64,000 nucleotides of DNA, from the NCBI GenBank assembly GCA_036320915.1, contig JAXBDG010000010.1, positions 1 to 64,000 on the forward strand, written 5' to 3'. The notes below the pieces were generated by a model. It had not been told where the DNA came from. It did not search any database and was given only the letters and a program-made list of their open reading frames with translations. Shown one piece after another: positions 33,312 through 46,900 of this stretch. A program made the position numbers and the translations under genes. Position 1 is the first letter of the stretch; each line of letters starts with the position of its first letter. The DNA comes from Linnemannia elongata. Lineage: Eukaryota > Mortierellomycota > Mortierellomycetes > Mortierellales > Mortierellaceae.

Positions 33312-35553
33312 ATGGTGGAGACACAGGACAAGGTGCACAATACAACAATCACTCGCGTCCCTGACACGAAACTCTTCCAAGATAACAACATAACGACAGA
33401 CAACAATAATAACAACTTGGCAAACATGTCCGACTCTGATTCAGACCTGCCCCTGACCAGGTCAGTCTCGGCACCAGAACCTGACGAATACACCTACGAG
33501 GATGCCCACGCGTCCGACCCTGCGATCCTCTCCGAGCCAGCTAGTCCTTCCATGGGCCCCAGTCTCGTACCCAAAATCTTTACGCAGTTATCCTTCAGTC
33601 TCGACTCGTTCATATCGCAGAACCTCGAAGAGGATTTCACAGACCTGCCCATCCTCGCCAACCAGATGTATAACAATCTCCGTTCCGACCTGTCCAAGAC
33701 CAAGCACCAACTCCGCCATCATGTGGGCACCACAAAGCGGCAGATCCGTCACCAGGTCGACCACACTACCAGCAATCTCAAATCCCAGATTGACACGTCA
33801 ATGATGATCTGGAAGCAGCAGATGAAGAAAGCGAGTGTCGTACGGTTCATGGATAAGATTGCTTTCACGCTGGGTATGCTCGAGTGCTGTTGCACCCCCT
33901 GGGTGATCTCTCAGTACCCCGAGTGGATCCCCTTTGTCCACACCTTCCAGTCCTCGATCCTCATCGTCGTCCGCTACTTTCTCTACAAGCGCAAGTCCTG
34001 GCACTTTTTCCTCCTCGACATGTGTTATTTCGTACGTCAACCCTTTTTATTTTTTCTTTTTTTTTTTTTTGGTCCTTTTTGCTCATATGAAAGACAAACT
34101 ACCACCGAGTTTAATAGCAACAAGCTGTTGTTATGAAAACGTATTAACACGTTACTTCTGTCTCGTCTTGCTGCTTTCACAGGTGAATGTCGTCGTGATC
34201 ATGTATCTCTATGTATTCCCTCAATCACAAGCTCTTCTTGGCGCTGTTTGGCTTCTCTCGCATGGACCCCTCGCCTTTGCGATTGTTACATGGCGCAACA
34301 GTCTTGTCCTGCACAGGTACAGTTTCCCTCTCATTTTGTCATTCTCAGAGCCAGGGGTGAAAAAGAGTATAAGAAAAAAGAGGATAAAAAAAAGAGGATG
34401 CATGAACATTGACGATAAGGAAAAGAAGGGGTCGAGCTGTGATGATCATGATGTGTTTCCTTGTCGTCGTTTGCCTCTTATTATGCCCCGTCGATATCTG
34501 TTGGTCGTGTTGTTCAGCAACATTATTGTCTCATCCGTTGTTTATTGGTGAGCCCTCTTTTGTAGACCCCCCCTGCACTGTTTCCTAATCATATTGGCCA
34601 ATGCTCTTTCTTGCTTTCCTTCATTTCCCAATAGTCTGGACAAGGTCACAAGCGTCTATATTCACATGAGTCCGCCCATTACGCTTTATGTCGTTCGATG
34701 GCTGTATCCAGACCCCAACTATACCCGATTCTCAGCTCTGAAGGACATGCCTGTCTTGCCCACATCCAGCTCGCTGACATACGCCATTGCACTCTACTTG
34801 ACGTGGCAGGTGGCATATTACGTCTTTGTGGTTGTCCGTCAGAAGGAAAAGATCAAGGCAGGAAAACGAGTGACCTCATACACCTGGTTGCTCAACGATC
34901 CCAAAGCTGGAGTCATCTCCAAGGTTGCTCATACCTTTGGTGAAAAGTACAGCATCATCACCTTCATGGGCATGCAGCTCATCTATACCGTACGTATCCC
35001 TCTTGGCTCCCTTGCTATGCTAACCTATGTCGATTTGTCCCTTCATTTTCTCTATCTATCTTTCCTCACTTTGTCTCTTTCCCATCTCTTCTCTCTTCTT
35101 TACTCATTCATTTCCCTTCTGCGAATGTGTATTATTGTTCATCAAATCCTCCATTTTCATACTTTGTTGCCTCTCTTTCGCTCCTTCCTTATACTGTACC
35201 ATTCAACACTAACCATTTTTTCATTCTACAATTCAATGCAACTCCAATAGTTCGTGACATGTCTGTTTGCGCTGCTGTCGTACAAGTACTTCCGACTGAA
35301 CACTGTGTTTCTTGTCGGTCTGTTCTTGGTCAGTGTCTGGAATGGAGCGAGTTACTACATGGAAGTGTTCAGCAAACAGTATGAAAAGCAATTGAACAAG
35401 CTGGCTGAGGAAGTCTCGTCTGCGGTAGCTGCCAATCAACGGGCTCATGACTCTGCAGGAGCAGGAGCAGGAGAAACAACAGGAAATGGTGACAAGCATT
35501 CCTCTGTTGAAGCTGAACCTCAGAAGAGTGCTTCCGCCAAGAAGGATGACTGA
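33312..35553 (+). CDS. GPC1: Glycerophosphocholine acyltransferase Gpc1 (DUF2838 family)
   Basis: Exons 33312-34031, 34183-34316, 34635-34989 and 35251-35553 give 503 aa; yeast Gpc1 is somewhat shorter. Gpc1 transfers an acyl group from acyl-CoA to glycerophosphocholine to make lyso-PC, part of phosphatidylcholine remodelling at the ER. The N-terminal 110 residues are acidic and disordered (MSDSDSDLPLTRS). The conserved part begins with DKIAFTLGMLECCCTPWVI and contains PEWIPFVHTFQS, YFLYKRKSWHFFLLDMCYFV, LLSHGPLAFAIVTWRNSLV, DKVTSVYIHMSPPITLYVVR and SYTWLLNDPKAG, typical of this family, with about eight hydrophobic helices. All introns are GT-AG. The second ATG at 33426 is an alternative start. 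The C-terminal tail is Gly/Ala/Lys rich. Confidence 0.93.
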
Positions 35554-36095
35554 GTGTCTTTGTCGTATTTGCCATTGACAATTCAATCGGATTATTTTTT
35601 TTATTTATTTATTTGTGGCGTGCATTATCACTTCCAGTTTCACTCTTTCTTCTCAATTGAAGAGTACAAATACAAATCCAATCCATCTTGCATCATGAAC
35701 GATGATCCTTTGTAATGTTGGTTTGTTTTGTGCTGTGTGCGAGTGATAATGATAGCGCCATATGCGAATGACGGTAATATCCATTGATGCTGTCCGTGTC
35801 CATATTCGTTGAAGAGATGAGGTATGTGTGCACAAAGGGCGCAATTTTCTTCAACAACGCGACGTCATGAGGCACATTCGTCCATAGGCAGACACAAAAA
35901 AAAAAAAGAATTTGAATTTTCGTTCTGTCTCACCAAAAGACTGCTCTGGACAGATGCCAGTCCAGACAGGGGCGACAGGTGGGAAGAACCAAAGGAACGA
36001 AAGAAAGAAAAACACCGCTCTGTACTCTCTTTTCTTTTTTTCTTTCTTTCATCCTTATTCTCATCATACCATCGACATCACCAACATAACCAACA
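35554..36095. other. Intergenic, GPC1 to GVP36
   Basis: Contains TTTATTTATTTATTTG (35602-35614), likely part of the GPC1 3' end, and the C/A-rich leader of the next gene. No further gene seen. Confidence 0.4.
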
Positions 36096-37998
36096 ATGGA
36101 CCAGTTCAAAGCATTCTCTTCCCAGCTCAACCCCCTTGCCGCCAAGCTTGGCAAGCAGTTCGGACAAGTCAAACAGGTACTATCTTTTTTCACTCACACT
36201 TCACGCTCCCTCTCATCTTGCAAGGAGCAAGAACGAGAAAAGTCATCATCCTCCCTTCAGATGTGTTGTACCTTGTCTTGCATGGATGAACAATAGCGAC
36301 CACGCTCCTTGCTTGTTCTACTGGCCCATAAGATACCTGTACCCTCATCGACAACTCTCTCTCGCGCCTCTTCGACACACGCGCTACGATTCTCTACTAC
36401 ACCGTAGAGTGTGCCAGCGACCTTATCCTTATCACTGCATGACCGCCACAAGCATGATAGCCTTTTCACACAACGCCAAGCCAGACCCACAGCCAGCTAG
36501 TCACAGGAATGCCGATAAGAAACGCATACAGCAGGGCGATAACACAAACAGGTTGACCACCTGTCAGGAGAGCGACTTATCCGGGTGTCTTATCCTCACC
36601 GAGCAATGCCAACAGCAGCAGAACCCCTCTCTTTCTCTCTCCTCGGTCACACTCTCCATCAGTTTTTGCATAAGCCTACTGTTCTAACATCCGTGTTACG
36701 ACATGTTCATTCCTCAATTGAAAAAAAAAATAGTTTGCTCAGGAGAAGATGGGCACAGCAGAGGACATTACCGAGCTTCCCCAGGAGTACAAGGACTTGG
36801 AGAAGGTATGACTGAATCAGAATACGAACATACCTTTGTGGCGCCTCTCTATGGACTGGAGAACACATAGACGTAGTGGAAGAAATGCAAACCTGGTTGC
36901 ACCAGACGTGGAAGTGAATTGATACAGACGAAAGAAGAACACCCATTCGCGCTGGAGCTGAAGAAGACAACAACTTGGAAAGCACACCCTTTGATGTTCG
37001 TCTGAACGCAACCAAGTATTGACAAAAGACATCATGAGGCGCTTCTATTCGCACTGGAGCAATAGAGAGGAACGATCCAGAACGCAATCTAATGGTATGT
37101 TTGGATACATATTTGTTTATCGCGGACACTTAGCGCGTTGATGCATTGCGCAACATGCACAACAGTCTCCTTCGTGTCACCCGCACATACCAAAACTCGA
37201 GCTACGACTACCCCGCCCAATTGCAGGAGACCCTCGGAGAGTTTGGTCGCACCGTCACCGACAAGATCCAGGCTGTCGCACTCTCGCCCGCCGAGAAGGC
37301 TGCCTCCGAGGCTGCCGCCCTCGAGGAACGCAAGGAAGCTGCCCCTCCCAAGACTCTTGCCCACGCCCTTTCCCGTGCCAGTTTCCAGGGATCAGAACAA
37401 CTCGGATTGGAGGAGCCCATGGGATCTGCCTTGTTCAAGTTTGCTACCGTTCAGGAAAAGATTGGCGACTTTAGATTGAAGATGGACAATGAGATCTCGA
37501 CAAAGTTTGTCGCTCCCTTCGGAACCACCTTGAACACCCAGATTGGATTCGCCATGAAGGCTCGTCGCAACGTCCAAAACGCTCGTCTCTCTCTGGACTC
37601 TGCCAAGGCCCAATACAAGTTTGCCAGGCCCGAGAGGTCCGAGGCCAGCCGAGTTGAGGTTGAGCAGGCTGAGGATCTCTTTGTTGCCGCCGTCGAGGAG
37701 GCCACCACCCTCATGAAGTCCGTCCTCGAGAACGTACGCCCTCCTTGTTTTCTATAGCTAACTTTTGTGCGATGGATGAGATGTTCTCTTGAGTCATTAA
37801 CTCTGAACTCGTTTACTAACCACCTATTTTAAACTTGTCCGTGATTAGCCCGAGCCTCTTCGCAACTTGGCTGACTTGGTTGCTGCTCAGCTCGCATTCT
37901 ATAAGGAGGCACAGGAGATCTTGGCTGATGTTGCACCAGAGATCGACGAGCTCTCGGTCACCCAGGAGGCTCTTTACCGCAACAGCCGCAGCGAATAA
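36096..37998 (+). CDS. GVP36: Gvp36-type BAR-domain protein
   Basis: Exons 36096-36176, 36734-36805, 37134-37733 and 37849-37998 give 300 aa. The sequence LGKQFGQVKQFAQEKMGTAE, then DITELPQEYKDLEKRVDALR, then SLLRVTRTYQNSSYDYP, and the end LVAAQLAFYKEAQEIL are characteristic of the fungal BAR_2 family (yeast Gvp36, also Bar proteins). These bind curved membranes on Golgi vesicles and act in endocytosis and vacuole integrity. The protein is predicted to be a helical coiled-coil dimer without membrane segments. The acceptor of exon 2 is odd: ten A then TAG instead of a polypyrimidine tract. An in-frame AG nine bases further (GCTCAG) would drop FAQ, but family similarity favours keeping it. It converges with LETM1 (165 bp between stop codons). 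Confidence 0.93.
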
Positions 37999-38163
37999 AC
38001 GAAGGAAAATAGCGTTAAGAAAGCGAGAGTTGGTGAATAACAGCAAGAACACGCGACGGCAGGAGGCGAAGAATGAAGTACATAATACCACACAAGAATC
38101 AAATAAGAACACAAAAAAATACACTTCAAATATTTGTACACATTTGCATCTGCTATGTTAATG

Positions 38164-39547
38164 CTAGCTATCTTTGAGGACATCGATTTTCCTGAGTCGC
38201 TTCCCGTCAACGACAACACCCTCTCCAAAAATACCACCAGTCCCTTCTTCCTGCTCCACCAAATCGGCCAGCTCAAAGATATGGTCCAACTGAATCAGAC
38301 CATCACCGTCGATATCGAGTTTCTGAACTATCAGTCTAATAGTCTCTTCGTCAGGAGTGTGTTTGATGATACGGAGGGCAGCCTCGACCTCGGCGACGGT
38401 CAATTCGTTCCTGTCGTTGGTCTCCATGGGTTTGAATTTTTCTTGACTGTAAGATTCGTAGGCTTGTAGTTCCTCGTCGAGTTTCGAGATCATCTTTTCG
38501 ACGCGGCTACCCAACAGGCGGTCGGCTACTTTTGTTTCAGGAGCGGTGGTGGCGGTAGCGGTGGCGGTGTTGGAGTCTTGTTGGTTTTGTTGTGAGGGGG
38601 AGGAGGAAATGATGTCGTGTGAGAAGAAGGTTCCTTGCTCCTGTTGGCGCACTTTGGCTTGTTGGGTTTGTTGCTCTTTGAGGCCCTCGAGTTTGACACG
38701 CTCTTCTATGACAGGGGAGGGTGCGGTCATGACAAAGAGCGCTTTTCGGAGTTCGAGGAGTTGGACGGTTGTGAGGTGCGATTTGTGTGGAGTAGTGTTG
38801 GTGGTGGTGGCAGTTGTTGTGGGTTGTTGTTTGACAAAACCCTGATCAGAGTCGGATGATATGCTAAAGGCAGGCTCTTCAAAAGGCTGAGTGGAGTGAG
38901 TTGCGTCTGCTGTTACTGTTGCATTGTCAATGGGTGATCGATACAAGAGGTCGTCAGTAGAATACGAGGATCCAAGGAAGATAGGCGCAGCATTAGCGCT
39001 TTGCTCCTCCACAATCCGTTGTCGTTCCAAGAGCTCAATCTCTTTTTCGACTCTGGCTTGTTCCATACACAGCTTCCGGATCTCCTCCTCCTGCGCCTTC
39101 TCATTCGCGATAAGTTCCTCCTGTTGCTGAAGTTCCCTAAGTTTCAGCTCCGGGTCGGCTGCCACTGCCGCAGCGGCAGCAGTGTGTGCAGCTTGCTCGG
39201 TATGTAAGAGCTCCGTCTCATGGAGGAGCGAGTTTGGGAGGGAGGATAGGGTCGCGTGGAGGACTTTCCCGGATCGATCGGGGATGTAAGAGTCTGAATA
39301 CGAGAAGGTCCGGGAGAGGATGAGGATTGTTGCGGGGATGGAGTAGGTGAGGTGGAGTTCTAGCCATTGAGCAAGTTCTGTGCGGAGTCGGGAGGAAGAG
39401 ACGTCGGTTGTGTTTATCCCGCGCGATTGGCATGCTGCTTGGAGTTCTGGTTCTGTCAACGAGTCTACTCCCTCTGTCATTATCAGCTATTTTGGTAGAA
39501 TGTCGGATGAAATGTGAATATACGAGAGTAGGTAAAAGAAAGAAAGG

Positions 39548-39586
<39 letters not shown>

Positions 39587-41088
39587 TGTAAAGAGATGCG
39601 ATACCGCAACACGGAGGAGTGTGTTACCTTGTCGTCTTTGCGGATAGAGCTCATGCTGGTGCGGATCTGGTACCTCAAAAAGTTATCTGTCCCAAAGGCA
39701 TTGAGGTTCATGTACCGACACATGGACAACAACTGTGGCCGACTCAAATTATCAACCGTCAATTCGTCTCCAAACAATCGTGCCACACGGATCATCTCTG
39801 CAGTTGTGGGTGGCAATTCATCCGCGTCTGTTGAACGAACTTTTCGGAAGCATTCTCCAAATTCCTTGATCACCTCTGCTCTTCCTGTTGCGGTAGAATT
39901 GACATGGGCGGTGGTGGTGGAGGTAGGAGCGCTGTTGGGATGTTGTTGGATGATGGTTTCTTGCAGGAATTTAGCCATTTCAAGACGCATTTTCAGCAGC
40001 TTGCGCTTCTTTTCTTCCTCCGCAAACCTGTCCTCGAATGTCGAGGGGAGCATGTTGGGGAAGAGTTTGAGGGCGACTGGAAGGAGGAATTCCATGAAGG
40101 GTACGATGATAAAGACCGAGAACGGGATCAGTCTCAGCAAGTCTCCTGACGTCCTTCTCAGCTACTCATATGATAACAAACATGAAGAACATTCATTGTC
40201 ACTCGTCGATCCTTTCATGTTGATCATCGATCGATGAATTGACCAGGCTAATCAATAGACATAGTAAAGTTACCTGGCGCTGCTCGCGACGGGTGAGTTT
40301 GCTGCCATGGAGGAGGCGGTTTGCCAACTTGGTCGAGATTTTGATCTCTGTCCCCAACAGTTTGGTTCCATGCCAATAATGAACCAGTTCCTTCTTGACC
40401 CTGACCCACAATGACTTTTTGGGTATCGCCGCTCCGTCACTTCCTATTCCCACTCCTGCTCCTGCTGTGGTTGCTTTATGGGCAGCATTAACTGCTTGGG
40501 AGGACGCTGTTGTGGTTGTTAATGGCCCAACAACAAGGCCCTTGGTGATTCTGATCCTGGCCAACTCCGCAGAGCGGGCGAGGAGGGTTTCTTTGTCGAG
40601 TGTGGGCTTTAGAAGGAGTTGTTGGGCGGCTTGGGAGGAGCGGAGGAGGCGGAAGGAGCATAGTGCTGAAGGGTGGAACGCCAGCGACGATACAGCAGAT
40701 GACGGCGATGATGACGAGGATATGGCGGTAGATTGGTAAGAATGCTGTGGCCGCCGTCGTCCAGTTGATAGTATGTGGCGATGAGAGTGAAGATGAGGCT
40801 TGGGGTGGGGAGAGATTATGACGGTGGTGTGGTAGCGTGGTTGAAGAAGTGGTGTGGGTGTGGAGTGGATGGACAAGGAGGACCCTCCTCGTGGTGCTAT
40901 AAAGTGTGAGTTGGGAACAGCAGGGAAGAAAATAACGTTTGGTCAGGAAGTTTCTACCGATAGCATACATTTTTGTTATGTGAAAGTGAATGAAGAATGA
41001 GCAGAGGTGTGCATTTGACTTTTATTTCTTTGAAAATATGTAAGTGACGTAGAGTGATAGTCTTACCTGAAAGAATGGAGCGGTACAT
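38164..41088 (-). CDS. LETM1/Mdm38 homologue, mitochondrial inner-membrane protein
   Basis: Exons 41088-41067 (only 22 nt, MYRSILS plus one base), 40896-40274, 40161-39628 and 39486-38164 give 833 aa. The hallmark DLLRLIPFSVFIIVPFMEFL, then LFPNMLPSTFED, is the LETM1 membrane helix and its Pro-rich flank. The ribosome-binding-like LETM domain follows (GVDSLTEPELQAACQSRGI, then LRTELAQWLELHL, then PATILILSRTFSY). Coiled-coil Glu/Gln-rich stretches come next. An EF-hand with loop DIDGDGLIQLDH is near the C-terminus. LETM1 proteins maintain K+/H+ (and Ca2+) exchange and mitochondrial volume, and Mdm38 binds mitoribosomes. The N-terminus is Ser/Arg/His-rich, fitting a presequence. Exon 1 is very short but has a perfect CAG|GTAAGA donor, matching phase and a pyrimidine-rich acceptor. 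Confidence 0.93.
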
Positions 41089-43918
41089 CACGAAGATGGT
41101 GAATGAGTTTTTGAGTAAAGTACAAGGATGTAGAGTCGAAGAAGGTGTACAAGATATGTGGGAAACGCAATAGAGCAATTGGCGAGGGCGTGGGTCAATT
41201 TAGGGAGAGGGTTGACAGAATGAAAGAGAAAGTAAGTAAAAAGGTTTTATTTCTTGTTTTCGTTCATCTTTATTCCTTGATTGTCTTTGTTTGTCTTTGT
41301 TAAGTTTTTTTTTTCTGTTGTCGGTAAAGATGGAGATAGAACAATGAAAAGAAAAGGACGCGAAGGAACAAAGAGAAAAAAAAAATGTTCCGAAATAAAA
41401 ATAAAAAAATATCCACGGACGCGAAACAACCAATCAGCCACCAGTTACTGATCAATCCATCACCCAAGTCTACAACAAGACGTAAATCTATACCATTTCT
41501 TTCTGCTTTACACACACTCATCTGCTCAGCGAATATCCTTTTGGTTCGATGGTCGACACCATGATGGTCTAGCCTAGACACCACCGTAAAGGAAAGGAGG
41601 GATGGAGGCTGTGTCCGTGCATTGTGCTTCCATTCATTTAAACGTTTTTCTCTTTGTTGTGGAGAGGAAAGAAAATGCACGTGTCACTAACGAACAAAAA
41701 GGCGCGTCTAGATTCATCGCTTGCGCACAAACACGCCAACGGAGGTTGGGCTGTTGGTCCAAACGGGCCATGTCGAGCAATGATATCAAACGAGAGAATG
41801 GATGTACAAGGAAGAAGGTGTCTCTTGTGGAATGATTCTTGTTCGCTAGTTTCGAACCTGCAATCTAAAAGATCGGATATCCCCTCGACTACCACTGATA
41901 GTTTCGGCACGGGGGCATGATGGAGGATATGGAAGAAAGACAAGGCAGGGGTCAGGATGATTGCTTGTGTGTTTTTCACTTTACCAAGAGGACCTAGACA
42001 AGACCAGAACATCACCCCACTCATTCTCCTGGGCTATGATGAGTAAGAACAACAAGCAGAAAAGAGAAGTAAAGAGAAAGTTTGCATGTCCGAGCTCGGA
42101 TGTTTATTATGTTATCAATGTCTTGAACTTTTTTTATTTGTTGTTTGTTGAACTAATTGAACGCTGATAAAGTGGTTTCGGCCAGAATAGGGAGTAGAGA
42201 AAGTGCCAAAGAAGGCGAAAGTGTTTAAGTGGTGCAACTTCCACATGCTAGAATTTGTCATCCTTGTTAGCGGTCTTGTTTTGGAGTGTGTATGTTTTGT
42301 TTGAGTAAAGAGAGACAAAAAAAAGAGAGAAGAAGAGGTTCAAATGACCTGAGCATGCATGCATGTTGCGCTTCCGTTTGGCCAGGAAGTAAGCGAACGC
42401 GTGGAGAGATAAGAGGCTATGTAAATTTTGGGCGCATTTTTTTTTGTTTGTTTAAACATTGAGGGTAAAGCTGAATTGAAGTTTGTTTGTTTGTGTGTCT
42501 TAGTGCATGCCTGCATATCCAATGTGTAATTATGTGGAGAAGAACGAGGAGTAGAGAAGGATGCGTCGTGGGCAAAGAAATTAGGTTACTACATGAGAAT
42601 GGGCAAATGCAAACGAACGAGTGGTTCGTTCTTCTCCAAAGGATGGGCTGGGCTGTTGTTCCTTTGACCTGACCTGACCTGTGAATGAATGCAGTTCCCT
42701 CCGAGTCCGATGCAAGGCAGAGTCAAGGCAATACAATTGTGTTTCGATGTAATGCTCCGTGGTTCCATTTTGATAATGTCTAGTGCCTTGTATGCAGACT
42801 ACATGCCTTTTCCTTGTCTCTTTGAAGGGTGGTCCCATCTATTATTTCTCAGTCACCGACTCTTTCGCTGGAGGGTTGTTTAGCCCAGGTTGATCATGAC
42901 TGGCAATTTGATTGTCAATGACGGTCTCTGATTGGCCAGGAAGATAAAAAAAAGAACAACAACACAACATACATCACATTTTTTTTTTCTATTGAAAGGT
43001 CTGGGAACTGGAGCTGGCTTTGACGAGGAGAAGAAGGTCACCAAAGAGTCATTGAACAAAAACTGCAAAGGATAGAAGTTAAAACAAAGAGCAAAAAAAG
43101 AACACTAAAGACAAGAGCATGAAATGTGAATGAAGGAAGTGAGAATAGCTGATGAATGTGCATGTGTATGTTCGTTGAAGAGTGAGCCTTTTTTCTAACT
43201 GAAAAGTCTGTTTTTCTGTGTACTGAAAAAAAATCATTTCGCCTTCTCTCCGTACATGGATTATGTCCCCGTGGGTGCGATCAATTTTTCTTCTCTGCTA
43301 CCCTCGACTCTCCCTTCGTTCTCTTTGAGCTCTTTAGTGTGAGTGTGTCACTCTTTCCTCTTCCTTCTTCTTCTTCTTCTTCCTCTTCCCACTTCGCCCT
43401 TTGACACTTTCCTTTACTCTTTTTTAGCTCCTCTCCCTCGTCTCTCCTCTTACTCCTTTCCCTCCCTTCCCTTCCTCCCCCCTCCACCAGCTGTGTTGCC
43501 ACCACTTCCTCATTCCATCCCATCACCCATTCCCCTCCTCTCACTCCTCACCCACCTCTGCTTCATTCGCTCTCCTCTCTTTCTTCCACAGACAGGACAG
43601 CCAGACAATTACACACACCTACACACAATAGACCACAACAGCAACAGTAAACATCAGCAAATAGACAAAAAACTACACTCGCACTTACATTCATAACTCG
43701 GTGAGTAGACAATCAAAAAAAGCTTAACAGTGCCCAAGAGCTTACGAACCAACTTGCCTTACTGCTATTTCAACCTTACTCGGTTTGTTGGCCTGTTGCC
43801 ACCATCACATTACCGTCCCCTTCAACAAGCAGACAGACACACTACAACAAACTCATCTTCTATTCACTCGTTTACTCTTAGACCCTAGAAGAACAAAGAG
43901 AGCAAAGAAAACCGTGTC
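41089..43918. other. Divergent intergenic region, LETM1 to Cid-like gene
   Basis: 2.8 kb without a recognised gene. A tRNA-like fragment lies on the minus strand at about 41840-41910 (see rejected list). Positions 43280-43600 are pyrimidine-rich. A likely 5'-leader intron of the Cid-like gene runs from GTGAGT at 43700 to TTAG at 43879-43880. Confidence 0.4.
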
Positions 43919-46900
43919 ATGCCAATGGTCCACACCACCACACAGCCCGGCACAGAAGACTCCTTTCGAACCTCGTTGACCCACACCGAACACCACCACC
44001 AACAACAGGAAAAGGAAATCGAGTCAACGCCAACACCTACCCACTGCGAACCTGCTGCTTCTGCTCACTCCGAGGGAGAACTCTTACCGGCGGCTCAGTC
44101 AACAAACCCATCAGCAAAGGCTACAGAAGCTTCATACTCGCACGATCCAGTCAAATTGAGCAACACACAGCAACAGCAGCTCTATCTCGACCCCAGCGAC
44201 TGCAGTAACAACGAAGAAGACGAAGACCAGGATCGTATTGTTATCGAACAGGGACTCGCATTCCAAGCTCGCTGCCGATCCATACACAGACCCGATTCAC
44301 CCACAAGCCTGGAAGACTCTCAATCCGACAGTGGTCCTGACTCCTTTGCTGTCGACATTGCCAATAAGGAGCGATTGATGAGCCGATTCCCCATAGATGC
44401 CCTGCCTCTGTCAAAACTAAGCATGGCCAATCACAACATCCCCTCGGTGCCAATTCCTGACCAACAGGACTTGCTCAACGGAAACTCGCCTATGTCGCCC
44501 TCTCAGGTTGCAACACCACCCCTGTCGCCCATCAAGGCACCTGTCCACAGCAAGAGCGACGAAGATGAAGATGATACTTTTGAGGACGATGACGACGAGA
44601 GCATCGAGAATGGAATCGGAAGGGAGGCAAGGAACCATCAGGATGCGACTTTGGACGAGTTCGACAGTGTATCACAGGAGATCAGCCAGGCACAACAAAA
44701 CCTTGAACGGGTTATCGAGGAGGAGCAGAGCTGCGTTACGGACTCGGGATCAGAGGCATTGTTGCCATCCTTGCAGGAAGAGACTTCATCAGCATCATTA
44801 TCCGCTGACGACACGTCTGCAGCTGCGGGATCATCCACTTCCTCAACCGGCAACCCTCCCAAGGTCTCGGCTTGGTCAACACTCTTGCCGGGCGTTGCTC
44901 CTATTCCTCAACCGAAACCAACGACTCGCCCCTCAGCAATACAACGATCAGAGCAGGCTCGTCTCCATGAGCGGTTCCCTATTGTCCTGCCCTATGAGAG
45001 TCAAGTCAAGCTTTCCATGGAAATGGTCGATCTATTTGAGGTACGGTGTTTTGACTCTTCCTCCGAATATGCTTTATTATCAGCACAATTGACGATATTG
45101 ATCTAACCTGGATCGCCTTTTTATGTCCACCACCCGAATATAGAACCTCTTGCCGACGGAAGAAAGTCATGAGCGCAGGACGAAGTTCATGAAGAAGATT
45201 GAAACCATTCTGAGTGTCGAGTGGCCAGGACAGGACATTCAAGCCTATCCATTTGGGTATGCTTTGTTTTCAATTCACCGACAGGATCTGCTAGAGCGAA
45301 CAGGGAATCAACCTAAAAGATGCTTTGAATTGACACCTCATATGGTTCTTATTCCTTCCTTTTCATAGTTCGACGGTGAATGATCTCGGGACAAGCACAA
45401 GTGACGTTGATATCTGCATCATGACGACGTGGTCTGGACTGAAGAATGTTCAGATGTTGGCAAATGCTTTCCGCAAGCATGGAATGCAAAAGGTCTTTTG
45501 CGTACCCAGAGCCAAGGTTCCAATCGTTAAGCTGTGGGATCCAGAGTTGTAGGTCGATGACGTCGTGAACATTGTATTTAAATGCCTAACGCGCGATCCC
45601 AAAGGTCGAAACCTTCTTTTGAATATCCCCTCCCGTGTGGCTAACAGATATGCTCTGTGTTCATGAAATTCTTTATTTCATTTAACTAGGCACCTCTCGT
45701 GCGACGTGAACATCAACACACCTTTGGGACTCTTGAACACAAAAATGATCAAGACCTATGTCGCCATCGACCCCAGAGTCCGCCCTTTCGCCATGATTAT
45801 CAAGCACTGGGCACGGAGGCGAGTCCTCAATGACGCAGGTAAACTCTTGATTTTTATGGTTATAATTGCTCTGCAGCACAAGAGAAACGAGCTTCGCTAG
45901 ATCCATTTGCTTACAATCTATATTTTCAATGCTTGTCTCATTAGCGAACGGAGGAACCATCTCGACATATACCTGGATTTGCATTGTCATCAACTTTTTG
46001 CAGATGCGGTCGCCTCCCATCTTGCCAGTGCTGCACAAGATCCCTCATACCCTCTCGGACGACAACCAAGTCATCAATGGAAACAACACTTCATTCTGCG
46101 ACGATATCGAAAGCCTTGAGGGATTTGGCTTTCCCAACAAGGAAACGTTAGGCGGGCTCCTTTACGCCTTTTTCCGAAGGTATGTTGAAACGAAGGAGGG
46201 AAAATAGTTATCGATTCTCAGTCCTCTTAAGATTAATTTGAGCCGAAATTTGGAATACTGCAGAGCCATCGGATCTAACAGCCTTTCTCTACTCTTACCT
46301 TCCATGCTTACTAGGTTTGCGATCGAATTTGACTACGACAACCATGTCATTTCCGTGCGCGAGGGATGTTATTTGACAAAAGAGTCCAAGGGATGGCATC
46401 TTCCAGGAAAACAATACAAGATGTTTTGTGTGGAGGAGCCGATTGATACCAGCCGTAATCTTGGAAATTCGTCCGACATGACGAGCAGTAAGGGCTTGCG
46501 AGAGGAATTCAGGAGGGCTCTCGACATTCTTTACAAGAACGCCTCCCTGAATCTATGCTGTGCCCAGTTTGTCTTCCCACCAAGCTACTACCACGGCAAC
46601 AATAACGTACGGAAAGGAACCAATGGAACCATGATCACAAACAACAACAATTATGCGGCAGGACGACGCTACCTCAACGGATACCGATCGCAGAACTACT
46701 ACTACGACGAGGCCGACTATGATGACGATGATGACGATGACTCGGTGAGCGAGATATCTGTCATGGAGACGCTCAACATTGGTACTCGGCCAGCACACAG
46801 CAAGGACCCTACTGGAGGCAGTAAGCAGCAGTCTGGCCGACGGGACTCGGTGTCGTCATCAAGCCGTGGTCAAGGAGGCGAGAAAGGAAGAGCGTCTTCA

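Noticed and set aside
41837..41912. tRNA-Lys(UUU)-like sequence on the minus strand (AGTGGTAG, CTTTTAG loop, GGTTCGAAA)
   Set aside because: The D-arm and acceptor stem do not pair and the T-stem has mismatches. At best a tRNA-derived relic.
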